This document shows positions 25,701-37,588 of a DNA stretch of 64,000 nt, in pieces. The translations under genes were made by a program, and so were the position numbers. Origin of the DNA: Garcia nutans (Eukaryota > Streptophyta > Magnoliopsida > Malpighiales > Euphorbiaceae); contig CANTUV010000072.1 in the NCBI GenBank assembly GCA_947685225.1, positions 620,001-684,000 on the forward strand, in the 5' to 3' direction. How positions within the stretch are numbered: position 1 is the stretch's first letter; every line of letters starts with the position of its first letter. Below the pieces are notes generated by a model. It was not told the DNA's origin and ran no database searches. It saw nothing but the letters and a program-made list of their open reading frames with translations.

Positions 25701-27392
25701 AAAAGTTTGAAATATTTGGGTGTCCAAAAAGAGCTTAATCTTCGACAGAGGAGATGGTTGGAATTGATTAAAGACTATGATTGTTTGATTGATTATCATC
25801 CTGGTAAGGCAAATGTTGTTGCTGACGCCTTGAGTCGGAAGTCTTTAGCAGATTTAACTGTTTATTCGCTCTCGTTGCTTGTTGAGTTGAGAGCGTTGCA
25901 TGCCAGTTTTGTATCTTGTGATGATGGTGCATTGTTGGCACAATTGCAATTGAAACCAGTATTGTTGGATCAGATTAAAGAGGCTCAATTGGCTGATGAT
26001 AAGATTTAGAAGATTGTTTCAGATTGTCAGAATGGAAAGAGTCGAGATTTCATTGTGAGAAGTGATGGAAGTCTTTGGTTTAAGAATAGATTGTGTGTAC
26101 CTGATGATACTAATTTGAGAAGGATCATTTTAGAAGAAGCACATCAGTCAGTATTTGCTATGCATCCGGGCAGTACAAAGATGTATCATGATTTGAAGCA
26201 GCTTTACAGGTGGTCTGGTCTGAAGAGAGACATTGCAGATTTTGCGTCTAAATGTCTCACATGTCAGAGGGTAAAAGCTGAGCATCAAGTTCCAACAGGG
26301 TTACTTCAACCGTTATCAGTACCTGAGTGGAAATGGGATAGAGTAACCATGGATTTTGTATCTGGTTTACCATTGACACAAAGGAAGCATGATGCTATTT
26401 GGGTGATTGTTGACAGGTTGACTAAAACAGCTCATTTCCTTCCGGTTTGGATGAATTACTCTTTGGAGAGGTTAGCTGAGCTATATATTCATGAGATTGT
26501 GAAGTTGCATGGTGTCCTAATTTCTATAGTATCTGATCGAGATCCCCGGTTTACTTCAAGGTTTTGGAAGAGTTTACATGGTGCTTTGGGTTCTCGACTA
26601 CACTTCAGCACTGCTTTTCATCCATAGACAGATGGGCAGTCAGAGAGAGTGATACATATTATTGAGGACATGTTGAGAAGCTGTGTCATTGATTTCTCTG
26701 GAAGTTGGGATGGATTCTTACCACTTGTTGAATTTGCTTACAATAACAGTCACCAATCCAGCATTGGTATGGCACCATTCGAAGCATTGTATGGTAGACG
26801 GTGTAGGACACCTCTATGTTGGAATGAGCTTGGAGAAGGTAAGATAATTGGTCCTGATTTGGTTAAAGAAACTGAAGAGAAAGTGAAAATGATTCGAGAT
26901 AGGTTGAAAACAGCTTCAGACCGACAGAAGTCTTATTCGGATTTGAAGAGGAGAGACATAGAATTTGATGTTGGAGATAAGGTATTTTTGAAGGTGTCTC
27001 CTTGGAAAAAGATCTTGAGGTTTGGTCGGAAAGGGAAATTGAGTCCTCGTTTCATTGGGCCGTATGAAGTTTTGGAAAGAGTTGGACCAGTTGCTTATCG
27101 GCTTGCTTTGCCACCTGAGTTAGAAAGGATCCATAATGTATTCCATGTTTCTATGTTGAGGAGATACAGGTCGGATCCATCTCATGTGTTGCCAATTGAA
27201 TCTATCGAAGTGAGTCCAGATCTGACATTTGAAGAAGAACCAGTTGCTATCTTGGCACGTGATGTGAAAGAGTTGAGATATAAGAAAGTGCCTTTAGTGA
27301 AAGTTCTATGGAAGAATCATGCAAAGGAAGAGGCAACTTGGGAGAGTGAGCAAACAATGCGAGATCAATATCCTCAACTATTTCAGACTTGA
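22737..27392 (+). pseudogene. Gag-pol polyprotein of chromovirus B with five in-frame TAG codons
   Basis: One continuous frame of 1552 codons encodes capsid, protease, reverse transcriptase, RNase H, integrase and chromodomain. Visible in order: retrotransposon gag (about 23000-23500); two zinc knuckles, CIHCGRPHGGTC and CFRCGSPDHFVRDC (23655-23815); protease IDPGSTHSYIS (24055); RT with YHQLRV and FIDDILVYS (24600-25200); RNase H with YSDASHNGLG and YTDHKSL (25500-25840); integrase zinc region HQSVFAMH to CLTCQ, then WDRVTMDF and SDRDPRF (26140-26560); chromodomain VLWKNHAKEEATWE near 27305. Stops occur only at 23310, 23619, 23967, 26007 and 26625. All are TAG and no frameshift is seen. Comparison with element C and with conserved integrase motifs places glutamine, or in one case a glutamine-like His, at each site. 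As written the protein cannot be made whole without readthrough. Confidence 0.93.
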
Positions 27393-27438
27393 TATCAGGT
27401 AATTTCGAGGACGAAATTTCTTTTTAGAGGGGGAGAAT
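27393..27438 (+). promoter_or_regulatory. Polypurine tract and 3' leader of B
   Basis: After the gag-pol stop, tttcgaggacgaaatttctt is followed by the purine run agagggggagaa (about 27426-27437) that primes plus-strand synthesis next to the 3' LTR. The same phrase and a related tract occur in A at 30988-31022. Confidence 0.88.
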
Positions 27439-29735
27439 TGTAATATCCCAATGTGTGCCCTAGAAGTTTGGATATAATTGTTGTTTGTTTGAATTTTGTG
27501 TATATGTTATGTTGATAAGAAAAGAAATTGAAAAGAGAATGTTTATGTATTGTTTTAAAAAAAAAAAGGAAAGTCATGTGTAGAGAGAAAGTGTATATGT
27601 TGGGTATATGGTTATATATATAACATATACATTAGTCAAAAGGGATGGTCAATGGAAGAGGATATTTATGTGTGATATGTGAAATTTCTTTAATGGGCAT
27701 ATAAGTGACAAAGGTTAAGTTAAATGGATGAGGGCATTTAGGTAATTGCTTGGCTAGAATTGCTTGGTGGAGATTTAAAGAAGAAAAGAAGTTGACTTGT
27801 GTTTATTTTTCTTTTCTTCTCATTTGTGTGCCGGCTATCCAAGAAAAGAGAGAGCAAGAGAGGTGTTCTAAATGCTAGAATCAAATTGAAGGAAGAATCA
27901 AAGGATTAAGTTGGAGATTTGTGAAATTTCTTCATTTAAGGTAAGTACTCTCTTGTTTTCCTTTGTTATTTTGAAGTGGTGTTTGAGGTGATTTATAAAT
28001 TGTTGATTTTATGAATAAGTATGTTTAAGATGTGTTCATAAGTGTTAAAATTGATTGTAAGTTAAAAGGTTGAATTGGTGTTGGTTTTGGTTTGAAGATG
28101 GTAAGTTAAGGGTGATGTTTGGTTTTAGGGTTTTGAAGTGGTAAGTGATTAATTGTATGGTTAATATAGTGTTAATGTGAATATTGTGATGAATATGTAA
28201 AATATGTGTTAATAACATTGATTATATCCATTTGAATGAGGTTAAGTTGTGTATAATGTGTTCTTGATTCAATTAGAAGAGTTTTGGCTATGTTTAGGGT
28301 TTATTCATGAGAGACACGGCCAAACCTAAGAAGAGATGCGGCCAAAACTAAATATTTTTGGGAGACACGGCCAAGTCTATGGAATTTGGCCGTGTTGGAT
28401 GATTTTTGGAGAAGACACGGCCGTGTCCCTTGCCCATGTTTGCTTCTGTTGCTTTTGGTTGAGAGACACGACCACAAGCTTGGTCGTGTCCCTTGAGTGT
28501 GTTGGCCACTGTGATTTTTCCTTGCTCTTCTTACATGGTTGAGATTGAACTTACATTTGATAATGCATATGATACTATATGAACAAGGCTATGTATTATG
28601 CATTGTGAATCTTGTGAATGGTAATGTGTATATGAATAATGTACTTTGAAATGCTATATTAATGAGGCTATATGTATAATATGAATGGAGATATGAAATG
28701 ATATGAGGCCATTGTGATTTGGCTATGATGATTCCATTGAAAGAACATAAGGCATGTTTGCCTAATTGATGATGAGAATTGAGAATGAGATAATAAATGA
28801 ATTGTGTGTCTAATGTGTTATTCATTTTCAGAGTTTTGTTGTTGGTGGCATGCCTATTGGTAACATTCTCTTGAAGTTAGGTTGGATTTGATCCTTGAAG
28901 CCTAATTGAGATGTTACAACCCTTGAAGCTAGGTTGGGTTGGTTCTTGAAGCCAAGTTAGGTTGATACTTAGCATGCTTTGTTCCCCTTGAAGCTTGGTT
29001 GAACCTAAATCCTTGAAGCCTAGTTGGGTTTATGATAATGATAAATGTGATAATAAAACCAAAGCATTAACTCTGAAAATTGAATGGCATATTAGAGTGT
29101 TTTGGGCCCATGCTTGTCTTTGTATATAATGTGATTCTTGAATGGTAAAATCAATGGAACTATGAAGATGTAATATGAATATTGTTATGACATTGAATGT
29201 AGTATGATGTGGTAATGTGATGTGCTTCTATGTGTATGGTTTATGAAATATAAAGGTATGATGTTAGCTTTTCACTTATGATGTTAACTTTATGATTTAG
29301 ATGTGTAACATTACTTTGCCTTAAAGTATAATGTTGGTATATTTTGTACTACTAAGCCGATGGCTTAGCGCGATAGTGTTTGATCGCGCAGGTGACAGAC
29401 TTGAACCTGAGAGCTCCTCGAGACCAAGTGAGACTAGACATTGAGGATTTTTCTTTTGGGACTTAAAGATCAGAGAAGAGCTGCCAATCATGTATATATT
29501 CTATGTTTTGTAAACTTTGATTTATAACATATTTGTAATAACTTCCGCTGTGAATTATTAAACATTTTATATATAGTGTCTTTTGGATTTCTTTTATTTG
29601 TTTGAGGTTGGTTTCACTTATTTACAAAGATATTTGTTGTGTCTTTTTAAACCGTGGCATTTTCTATATTCAGTATACGTATATTACGATCGTTTAAGCA
29701 TGCTTGGTACGTATACAGAGTATAGAGGTGTTACA
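27439..29735 (+). repeat. 3' LTR of element B
   Basis: Near-identical to 20275-22569. Differences seen by eye: 28337, 28471, 28484, 28486, 28959 and 29366 (5' equivalents 21171, 21305, 21318, 21320, 21793, 22200), plus a longer A run. Frames such as 28336-28542 and 29583-29771 are LTR sequence. Confidence 0.95.
29352..29368. repeat. Conserved LTR stem-loop (B 3' LTR)
   Basis: ctaagcc-gat-ggcttag has perfect 7-bp arms followed by gcg and, further on, gatcgcgcaggt. The 5' LTR copy at 22186 carries a T-to-A-type difference that breaks one pair. Confidence 0.8.
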
Positions 29736-29740
29736 ATACT

Positions 29741-31010
29741 AATTGATTGCAAATGGAAAGAAAGGAAGTGATAATGTAAAAAGAAAAGAATGTAGTGAGA
29801 TGTGAAGGTAGTGAACCCTTCTAGTGACATGATGTATGGTAGAACAGGTTAGTAATATATACATATACATATATGTGTGTGTGTGTGAATGTGTGTATGA
29901 GACATAGAGAATAAAGTATAAATGTACATGTACTCTTAAAGTTAACATGTTAAGAAAAGAATGAAACAAGTAAAGCGTGGAAATCTTTGTAGATTTCATT
30001 ATTTCAGTGGACACATGGAAATGATTTGAAAAGATAAAGATTGATGAATAACTAAAATCAATCGAACTACTTGAAAACAAGTATAATGTGTATATGTGTT
30101 GTGTTTGAAATGATTGTTTATATCTTATACATTTACAGTAAGAAACAAACATTGTAAAGAGAAAGTGTTATATTCCATTCAAAGAGAAAGTGTTATATTT
30201 CAAAATATATTATAATTGACAATACTTTGTACCATTGAAAGAAATGATACTGATGTTAAATCTAGTTTCCGGATTAGCTAAAGGGTGTGATAGTGGGCAT
30301 TTTATGCCATATTGACAGTGGGCACTCTATGCCATAAAGGACACTTATGTCCCATATTGACAGTGGGCACTCTGTGCCATTGAGGACACTTATGTCCCAT
30401 ATTGACAGTGGGCACTCTGTGCCATAGAGAACATTTATGTTCTATATCGAAAGTGGGCACTTTGTGCCATAGAGGACATTTATATATATATATATATATG
30501 TCCCATCGATATAGGCAGTCATGCCATCAGTGGATGCTTTGCGTCATAAAGAACCTTTGGTTCTTTTCTCTCAGTGGTCACTTCGTGACATCATATACAG
30601 TGGGCATTCATGCCATAGTGGGCCTTTGGCCATATTGATACAGTGGGCATTTACTTGCCATCAGTGACCCGCTATCCAGAACTAGGATTTAATGTTCAGT
30701 ATATAAAAGAAAGAACGAGATATATATGTAACAATGAAATGTAATGATACAAATTATATATAAAACAAAACTTCTAAAGAGAGTTAAAGGTAATTATTAA
30801 ATGAAGTTTGAAAAGTGTAAGTGTGTAGAGCTGAATTTTCTATAGTTCTATAATATGCTTATTTTGAAAGTGTTACGTTGATTGAAATCAGATATAAATA
30901 AATGTTATGTAAGTTAAGAAAATCATTGATTGTATGTGAAAGTTAAAATGACTTAAAAAGTAAATAGCTTAGTGCCATAGTATATAAATTTCGAGGACGA
31001 AATTTCTTTA
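29741..31010. other. Element A internal region, right part, non-coding
   Basis: It continues element A after B. There are no retrotransposon domains. It includes a tg/ta microsatellite (29855-29895), the gggcac minisatellite listed separately and, near 30988, the chromovirus-like end tttcgaggacgaaatttctt. Confidence 0.65.
30285..30665. repeat. gtgggcac / gccat minisatellite in element A
   Basis: Seven or more imperfect units of roughly 45 bp read cagtgggcactctgtgccat followed by agaggacacttatgtccc. Each half-unit is itself an inverted repeat (gggcac...gtgcc, ggacac...gtccc). Shorter versions occur in the A LTRs (17035-17100, 32405-32470) and the J LTR (62485-62600). Confidence 0.8.
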
Positions 31011-31022
31011 GTGGGGGAGAAT
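31011..31022 (+). promoter_or_regulatory. Polypurine tract of element A
   Basis: gtgggggagaat lies directly before the 3' LTR and matches the tract of element B. Confidence 0.85.
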
Positions 31023-33676
31023 TGTAATGGTCAAGATTTTAATCAGGGACATTTTAACAAATATTGAAAAATGCATAGTGTATAGTGACAAAAGTGTGTT
31101 GGATAAATGCTACACGTAAAGAATAGTACATTGTGTAGCTTAAAACTTTACTGAAAAGAGTATTTTTACTGTTTTACAAGATTAAAACTCGATTTAAAAT
31201 CAACGGTTAAGAATGAGGGCGCACCATAGTTATTATGAGCCTACCCTCACTAGATTAATATATATATATATATATATGTGCATATGTGTGTGTGTGTGGA
31301 GAAGTTTCTGATTTCTTCTTCTCTCCACGCCATCATCATCATCTTCACTTCTTTCTTCTTCTTTCTTTCCATGAGTTGAATCAAAACTTAAGATTAAGTT
31401 GGAAAAGTGGTGATTATCAACAAGGTATGTGCTTTTGATTTATATTTTATAAAAATATGACTTTTCACAAGTTTAAATGATTTAATTGATTGATTAAGTT
31501 ATGTATAAAGATATATTGATGAGAAGTGAAGGATTTGATTATGTTTTTATCCATATGAAATGGTTAAAAGTTTAATCAAGTGAAGGTATTTGATATGAAC
31601 ACTTTTTATGTCAAAATATTGAGTTTGATCAATTATTATCTTAGATCTTCAATATGTTTGTGTTTAATGAAGTTAAAAGTGTAGAATACATGATTTTACT
31701 TCGAAAACAATCCCGAAATCAATGCCACGACCGTGGCCCTTGAGTGTGATGTTGATTCTTCAAAAACATTCGAGAGAACAGAAGAGTTTGAGATGCCACG
31801 ACCGTGGCCCTTGAAGGCCACGACCGTGGGGTCTTCAAAATTATTTTACAGCTTCATTTTGGATCCCACGGGTGTGGGATTGAGATGCCACGGCCGTGGG
31901 GGTACCTAAATAGTGTTTTTGGCTTGTAATTTGTGATCTACGGGCCTTGTATGAGACTAATATGTGAATAATTGTATTGAAACTTCATGTTTATGTGTTA
32001 AATGCACGAAAAAGAGTGAGAAACTTGAGATAAGTGACAAATATATATATCATACTAAATGTTGATAAGAGTAATGTACTAATGAAATGATTTCACCAAG
32101 TGAAATATAAATAAGTGCTTATATAAACAAGTGAGTGTTTATATAAACAAGTGTTAATCAATGACATGAGACTAATATGTGTATAGTCCATACTTTTGTG
32201 TTAATGTGTTAAATGTATGAAAACGAGTGATAAACTTTAGATACGTGACACATATATATATCCTATCAAAAGTTGATAAGAGTATAGTACCAATGAAATG
32301 AAATAAACAATGTATTGTTCATCAAAATTAATGAATTGCCCAAATCATATTAAATTTATATCTAGCTTTGGATTGAATGGCTAACCAGAAGATGGATAGC
32401 CACAGTGATAGTGGGCACCTCGTGCCTTTAGTGGACACCTTGTGTTATCAGTGAAAGTGGGCATAATTGCCATTATAAATTCTTGAGATTGCTACACTAA
32501 CATGTTATCCAAACCTATGATCTAAGTTTAGTATGTTTGGGCATAATTAATAAAAGTATATGTGAACACGGTAGTGTCACTAATGAAAGAAATGTAAAAT
32601 CATAGATAAGTCAAGTACTTAAAATTGAAGTATTGTGTTCCAGTGTAAAAGTGATTGGTAATAAATATATTAATGCTTATACGTGAAAGTTCTAATGAAC
32701 GTAATGGAAATGTTATGCTCAATGTATTGAGTTAATCAAATGATTGAAAGTGTATATAATGCTGTGAAATACAAAGTGCTCCAAAGTATATCAAATGATT
32801 GAAAGTGTATAACATGATGTGAGATACAAAGTACTATAAAGTATAGTAATAGATGTAAGTGCTGAAAAGTATAGATTGAATGAAATGATCCTATATGTGA
32901 ACTTGAAAAGGAAGAATTATTGAAAAACAAAATAATGTATTGTGAACAATGATATCAAATGAGAAAACAAGTATTGAATAAAATGATTCTTAATGAGACA
33001 AGCTGCAATACTGAAAGTAGTGTATTATATGATAACTTTTATGCAGGGATAGTTATTATTTTGTATAATCAGCATGGTATGTTGATTTATTGCTGAAATG
33101 AGTTAATATATTGAAATACTCCTTAAAACTAAGTGTTATTACTATATTTTCATAAGTATATTTCTTTAATATTAAGTGTTAAAATTTGTGTATACAAGCA
33201 CCACTAAGCTTTGCTTAGCGTGTTAGAATTGTTTTCTGACACGCAGGTATCAGGACATCGGAGCAAGATAAGAACATATGAAGATCTTGTGTTTATTGTA
33301 TTCATAAGTTATAAGGTGTATGTATATAGATACTTTAGTTTGGCCATTTGAGAGATTGTATAAATGTGTAAACATAATAAGTTTTATGTATTTAGAGAAT
33401 GAAGTTTGAGAATTCTAGTGAATGAATATATTGAAAGAAATGTATTGTTTATTTATTTGATTTGATGAACTTATAAAGTTTATCTGATCGATATTGGAGA
33501 TATTAAAAATTGGTCTAAATGTTGGACTTTAAGTGTTGTGATATGCATATTGTATTATTATATCAAAAAAATTTTATTTATGATGAGAGTTTTCTAAGAA
33601 TTGATTGGAGCGTGAACAATGTATAGCATAACATTCTCTGATAGTTTTTATATAAGAATTGTCAGAGGATGTTACA
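31023..33676 (+). repeat. 3' LTR of element A
   Basis: Closely similar to 15639-18306. Visible differences include a changed ta-repeat near 31258-31277 and a 23-bp deletion near 31747 that removes one ccacgaccgtgg palindrome. The palindrome cluster is at 31722-31910 and the stem-loop at 33204-33218. The frame at 32736-32930 is the LTR copy of 17366-17560. Confidence 0.92.
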
Positions 33677-33859
33677 GAAAGAACCGATAGAGGGAAGTGA
33701 AAGATTGGGAGAAATTATTGTGCAAAGGAGTTGTTTCTCCAATTTGAGCTTCAAAAAGGTAAGTATATACTTAGATAATGCTCTTATCTTTGGTCTGTAT
33801 CATCCTAAGTTGGTATGTGTGTGTTATGTTGATGAAAATGGGGTGAAAGAGTGATTCTG

Positions 33860-34065
33860 GGTTGCCATGGGAGTGGCCATGCAGTGCCACAGTCGTGGGC
33901 TTTGAGGTGGAGCTATTTCGTGTGAAAATGGTGAGGAAATAGAAGAAAAATGAATTTCATGGCCGTGGGGGTTAAGTGCCCTGACCGTGAGGGTACTCAA
34001 AGGTGATTTATATCTTCGTTTCACATCCCACGGTATGGCTATTGAATGCCACAACCGTGGGGTTG
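33860..34065. repeat. Palindrome cluster in solo LTR D
   Basis: Diverged copies of the ccacg-n-ccgtgg type, such as gccacagtcgtggg, catggccgtggg and gccacaaccgtgggg, lie in the same relative LTR place as the clusters in A and B. Confidence 0.65.
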
Positions 34066-34334
34066 GTTTATTGACGTTTATTATTGTATTTCGCACTATA
34101 TGGGTGTAGTAAATGGCTTGCATAGCTAAGTCTTTATATATATTGTATTAAAAATGTATTTGTGATTATAAAGTGGAGAATTATGATAAAATATGTTGAT
34201 TATGTTAATTATTGATGAATTGATGAGTTACATAGTGAAAAACTGATATATGCATAGTGTGAAATGTTGTTTGTTGTCCTATACTTTATCTAGTTGTCAG
34301 AAGATTGAATTTGGTGATTGGCATGCCATACACG

Positions 34335-34560
34335 ATGGGGTGAGACACTGGGTGTAACAGAGATGATACCACGCTCCTGAGCGAGACACATGAGGTGTCA
34401 TATTAATGATTACGCTATGAATGAGACACTGGGTGTCACAAATGTATTTATGTCATCTAGAGAGACACATGAGGTGTCATATTGATGATTACGTTGTGGA
34501 TGAGACACTGGGTGTCACATATGTATTTACACCCACTAGCGAGTCACGGAGGTTTCATTA
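34335..34560. repeat. gagacactgggtgtcac minisatellite in LTR D
   Basis: About three alternating units of gagacactgggtgtcac and gagacacatgaggtgtcat are separated by attgatgattacg-type spacers. Each unit is an inverted repeat (gacac...gtgtc). The architecture resembles the gtgggcac repeats of A, but the sequence differs. Confidence 0.7.
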
Positions 34561-35306
34561 TTGATGAGATAGGCTAAAGCAATATTTCTAGAACTAGATT
34601 ATTTTATAAGATTGTTGGGCCCAATGCATGATTATTGTTTATGTTTATAGTTGAGAATGTATGTAACATTAAAACCTTAAGCATATTCATATACATTTGT
34701 CATAGTAATGTTGCATTATCAAGTATATACCACTGAGCTCTAGGCTTAGCGTGATTTATTTATTGCGCAGGTGACAGGATAGAAGCTAAAAGTCCTTCTA
34801 GACTAGAATAGGTCTAGTTAGAGGTTGGATACTAAAAGCCTCTGATTGCCACAAATCAAGCCTAAACATAACATGTAAATATTCTGTTGAGTTGATGTAG
34901 ATGTAACATCTATTTTGTAAAATATAATAAATTGAAACATGATTTAAAGATGTTTTGTGTATAAGTAATATCATGTTCACATATTCATAAATGTATGTAT
35001 GAAAACATGGGATTTAGGAATGTGAGTGTATGGAAATATTTTTTAGAACTATTGAATATTCACAGGTTGAATTGATTGGATTTAGTAATACTCGTATTTT
35101 AATTGAAACTCTGGTAAAATTTCTATAAACTTATATATTGTTCTTATACCTATTTATTTATCTATTTAATACTATAAGCTAGTAACTAAATGATGAAGGA
35201 TGATAAAGTAACATTTTGGTAATGCTCTTATACCCTATCTATGCATACTACATATCTGAAGGTGTGTGTACTATGTATGGGTAGGTTATGAGGGTGTTAC
35301 ACATAA

Positions 35307-36941
35307 ACCAAAATGCATAATACAAAACACAAATATACATGAACGCAGTTGGCCCAGTTGGTCTCGTGGCACCCTCGAACTCCAAAAAAAATACCAATAA
35401 TTAGGATCTCTTGAATCAACAATCCTCTTACCTACGAGATTCAAACAACCACGCTAAGCTATACAGCTTAGTGGTACACAATCTCAAATACAATATATAT
35501 ATATATATATCACAATCAATTATACTTTATCATAGCATAATTTATATTACTCCTGCAACATCTTCACTTTTAATTTAAAAACTCACATACATACAACACT
35601 TTCAGACACAAACATTTGGGCCCAAACACACCTATAAAATTATCAAGTCCATTAATCACAATATCAAATTCACGGCCCAACTTTGTTCGAGTCCATTTTC
35701 AATCTCAATCTCAATCTCATCACATGACCTAGCTCTGCTCAAGTCAAGATCTAGCCTCGCTTAAGTCTATTAATCCATGAAAAATGATTCTCAATATTAT
35801 TGGATAAGTATTTGTATAAGATTATAAACACATATTAACACTTTTACAAGTGATCAACTTAATTCTTAACCACTTTATCACGATTTCCAAGTGATCATCC
35901 TTATCATGATCACTTTCACTTAACATTTCATATTATCAATTTCCATATTTTTAAATCATTCACATATATAATCGTAAGTTACATTCACAATGTGACTTAT
36001 TTTCTACCTTTCCTCATAAATCACAATAATATCCTTATTGGACAACTCACCACACATATAACATATATGCACACACACAATCTCACAATTATACTCAATT
36101 CTTCATTTACATACAATCTATACAAATTAACATTTATCACATTTCATAGAATTATTATCATTTCTAATTCTTATGACATTATTTAGGTCATTTTTCTAAT
36201 TCTCCCAACCTATTATACAAGTCGTCCTTTTTTTATTATTTTTTTCACATTTCACATAATTCATAGTCACATTTTCAATGCGATATCTTTCTCATACTTT
36301 CTATGCATTTAACATACTTTTCATATCCATCTTTATCATTTCCAATTAAATTACTTAATGTAGTTCATATTCACCCTTTTAAACTATTTCTCATCATTTC
36401 ATAACCAATTTTTACATTATCAACCACAATACACATTATATGGTCCTTTCATAAGCACATTGTTCATTTAAAATCACTCTCATGCCTAATATACATTAAA
36501 CTATCAATATCTAAACAATTCTCATCAAAATTACATTAAAACCCTAAATTCACCAATTTACTACATCACTTAAACCTTATTATACTAATCTCATTTTTCA
36601 CACTTAATATTAAAAACATTAATTATATATTAATATATCATCAAAGCAATTCACTTTCACAATTATGGAAGCCTCCCTCAAAAGCCCAAATTTCACATAT
36701 AGCCACCATTAACATGGCTTCAACAACACTTAACAATATCACATTTCTAACATTCAAATCAAAGCATTTGCATTAAAATAACACTAATACATCTCATTAC
36801 ACTAACCAACATCATCCATATTTAGAAACCTTAACTTTACATATCCAAACCCTAAATTCAAACTTTAACCAAACTTGCCCATAATCAAATTCTAACCATA
36901 TAATTATTACATATATATTGAAATAACACTAATTTCATGCA
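35307..36941 (-). mobile_element. Chromovirus LTR (probable C LTR, part 2)
   Basis: Read on the minus strand, it continues the LTR whose end is at 14610-15066. The conserved stem ctaagct-atac-agcttag is at 35454-35471, followed on the minus strand by gcgtgg and a tcgtaggt version of the usual cgcaggt. The LTR start was not found; near 36905-36941 the sequence runs into the E insertion, so the LTR's first part and the end of C's integrase appear deleted. The plus-strand frame at 35992-36186 is not a gene. Confidence 0.5.
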
Positions 36942-36946
36942 TCCCT

Positions 36947-37588
36947 TGTGAGCGGGGATTTTTTCCCCCACTCCCGGTGTAATGGTTCTTGCGACTTCGG
37001 TACTGTTTAGGCTCGAGGCCTTAACACGGGCCTAAGCCTGGAAAAAATGGAGTCGCCACCCGGACGGGCCAGGAAAAATAAAGGGGTGGATTACTCAATT
37101 TCTAAGGAATCCCCAACCCCCTAATGGGTTTGGAAAGTTGGGTACATGTGGGGAAGGTGAGAAATGGCCCAGCACCCCCACAACGCCCAGTTCATTGGAA
37201 CCGACCTCCTTTTCAGGTCTTAATATTATAAAATTCTTAAATATAATGATATTACCATACTACATGCAACAATTAAAATAAAGCATCATTATATTAAAAT
37301 CAAAATAATGTCCAAACAAAGCAAATAAATGGACACCCATTCGAGGATGAAAACATGTCTTTACTTTGTCCATGTCTAAAACTAAATAGGACACCCACCA
37401 AAAGGTGGAAATGTGCCCTTTACATTAATCCCAAAAATATAAAATAAATTAAATTACATAAGGTTTAAATAATGAGGTATCCACAAAGTGGAAACATACC
37501 TCTTACATTAGTACCAAAATAAATAAAAAATAATTATAATAATAAAGAAAATATCCATCCATGATAAATTAAATAAATTAAGCATTGA
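36947..37588 (-). repeat. Truncated 3' LTR of element E
   Basis: It starts tgtgagcggggattttttcc (the reverse of an LTR end) and matches 42543-43185 until about 37588, where similarity stops abruptly. The first two thirds of this LTR are missing. At the junction lie short repeats of acttgga(c)-gagattgggt, like the minisatellite that precedes the Tat LTR at 54839. Confidence 0.75.

Larger units (their letters stand above)
20275..29735 (+). mobile_element. Ty3/gypsy chromovirus B (Tekay/Del-like), full length
   Basis: A complete 9461-bp element with near-identical LTRs (20275-22569, 27439-29735) and the perfect 5-bp target duplication atact (20270-20274, 29736-29740). It has an initiator-Met primer-binding site, one gag-pol frame ending in a chromodomain and a polypurine tract. 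By eye I counted about six substitutions plus a two-base A-run difference between the LTRs, so the insertion is young. Five in-frame TAG codons interrupt gag-pol. It is nested in A. Confidence 0.95.
15639..33676 (+). mobile_element. Non-autonomous LTR element A (LARD-like), hosting B
   Basis: Two LTRs in direct orientation (15639-18306 and 31023-33676) are flanked by the perfect 5-bp duplication gaaag (15634-15638, 33677-33681). The primer-binding site (18312) and polypurine tract (31011-31022) are present. Without the nested element B, the internal region is about 3.25 kb and shows no gag, protease, RT or integrase. Just before the polypurine tract it keeps tttcgaggacgaaatttctt, which also occurs right after the B gag-pol stop. 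A therefore looks like a derivative of a chromovirus that lost its coding region and moved with helper proteins. Confidence 0.88.
15067..35301 (+). mobile_element. Chromovirus solo LTR D, split by element A
   Basis: Starts tgtaatgccctgatttttat and ends gagggtgttaca at 35301. The perfect 5-bp duplication cataa lies at 15062-15066 and 35302-35306. Removing element A (15639-33676) and its target copy leaves about 2.19 kb, the size of a Tekay/Del-type LTR. The right part holds a palindrome cluster (33860-34065), a minisatellite (34335-34560) and the ctgagc/gcttag stem. It has no internal region. Confidence 0.88.

Noticed and set aside
22737..27392. UAG reassigned to glutamine in this organism
   Set aside because: Other elements in the window are broken by TAA and TGA at similar sites, and nothing supports a changed nuclear code in plants; deamination of CAG is simpler. 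Readthrough is kept only as a test.
30285..30665. CRISPR-like repeat array
   Set aside because: Units are contiguous degenerate minisatellite repeats without unique spacers, in a plant retrotransposon.
17366..33000. Identical minus-strand frames at 17366-17560 and 32736-32930, and at 21423-21659 and 28589-28825
   Set aside because: They are duplicated because they lie in paired LTRs of elements A and B; the translations are low-complexity and match no family.
35335..35460. tRNA-like SINE (gttggcccagttggtctcgt and gagattcaaac)
   Set aside because: The order and spacing do not fit A and B boxes, and the region includes the conserved chromovirus LTR stem in minus orientation.
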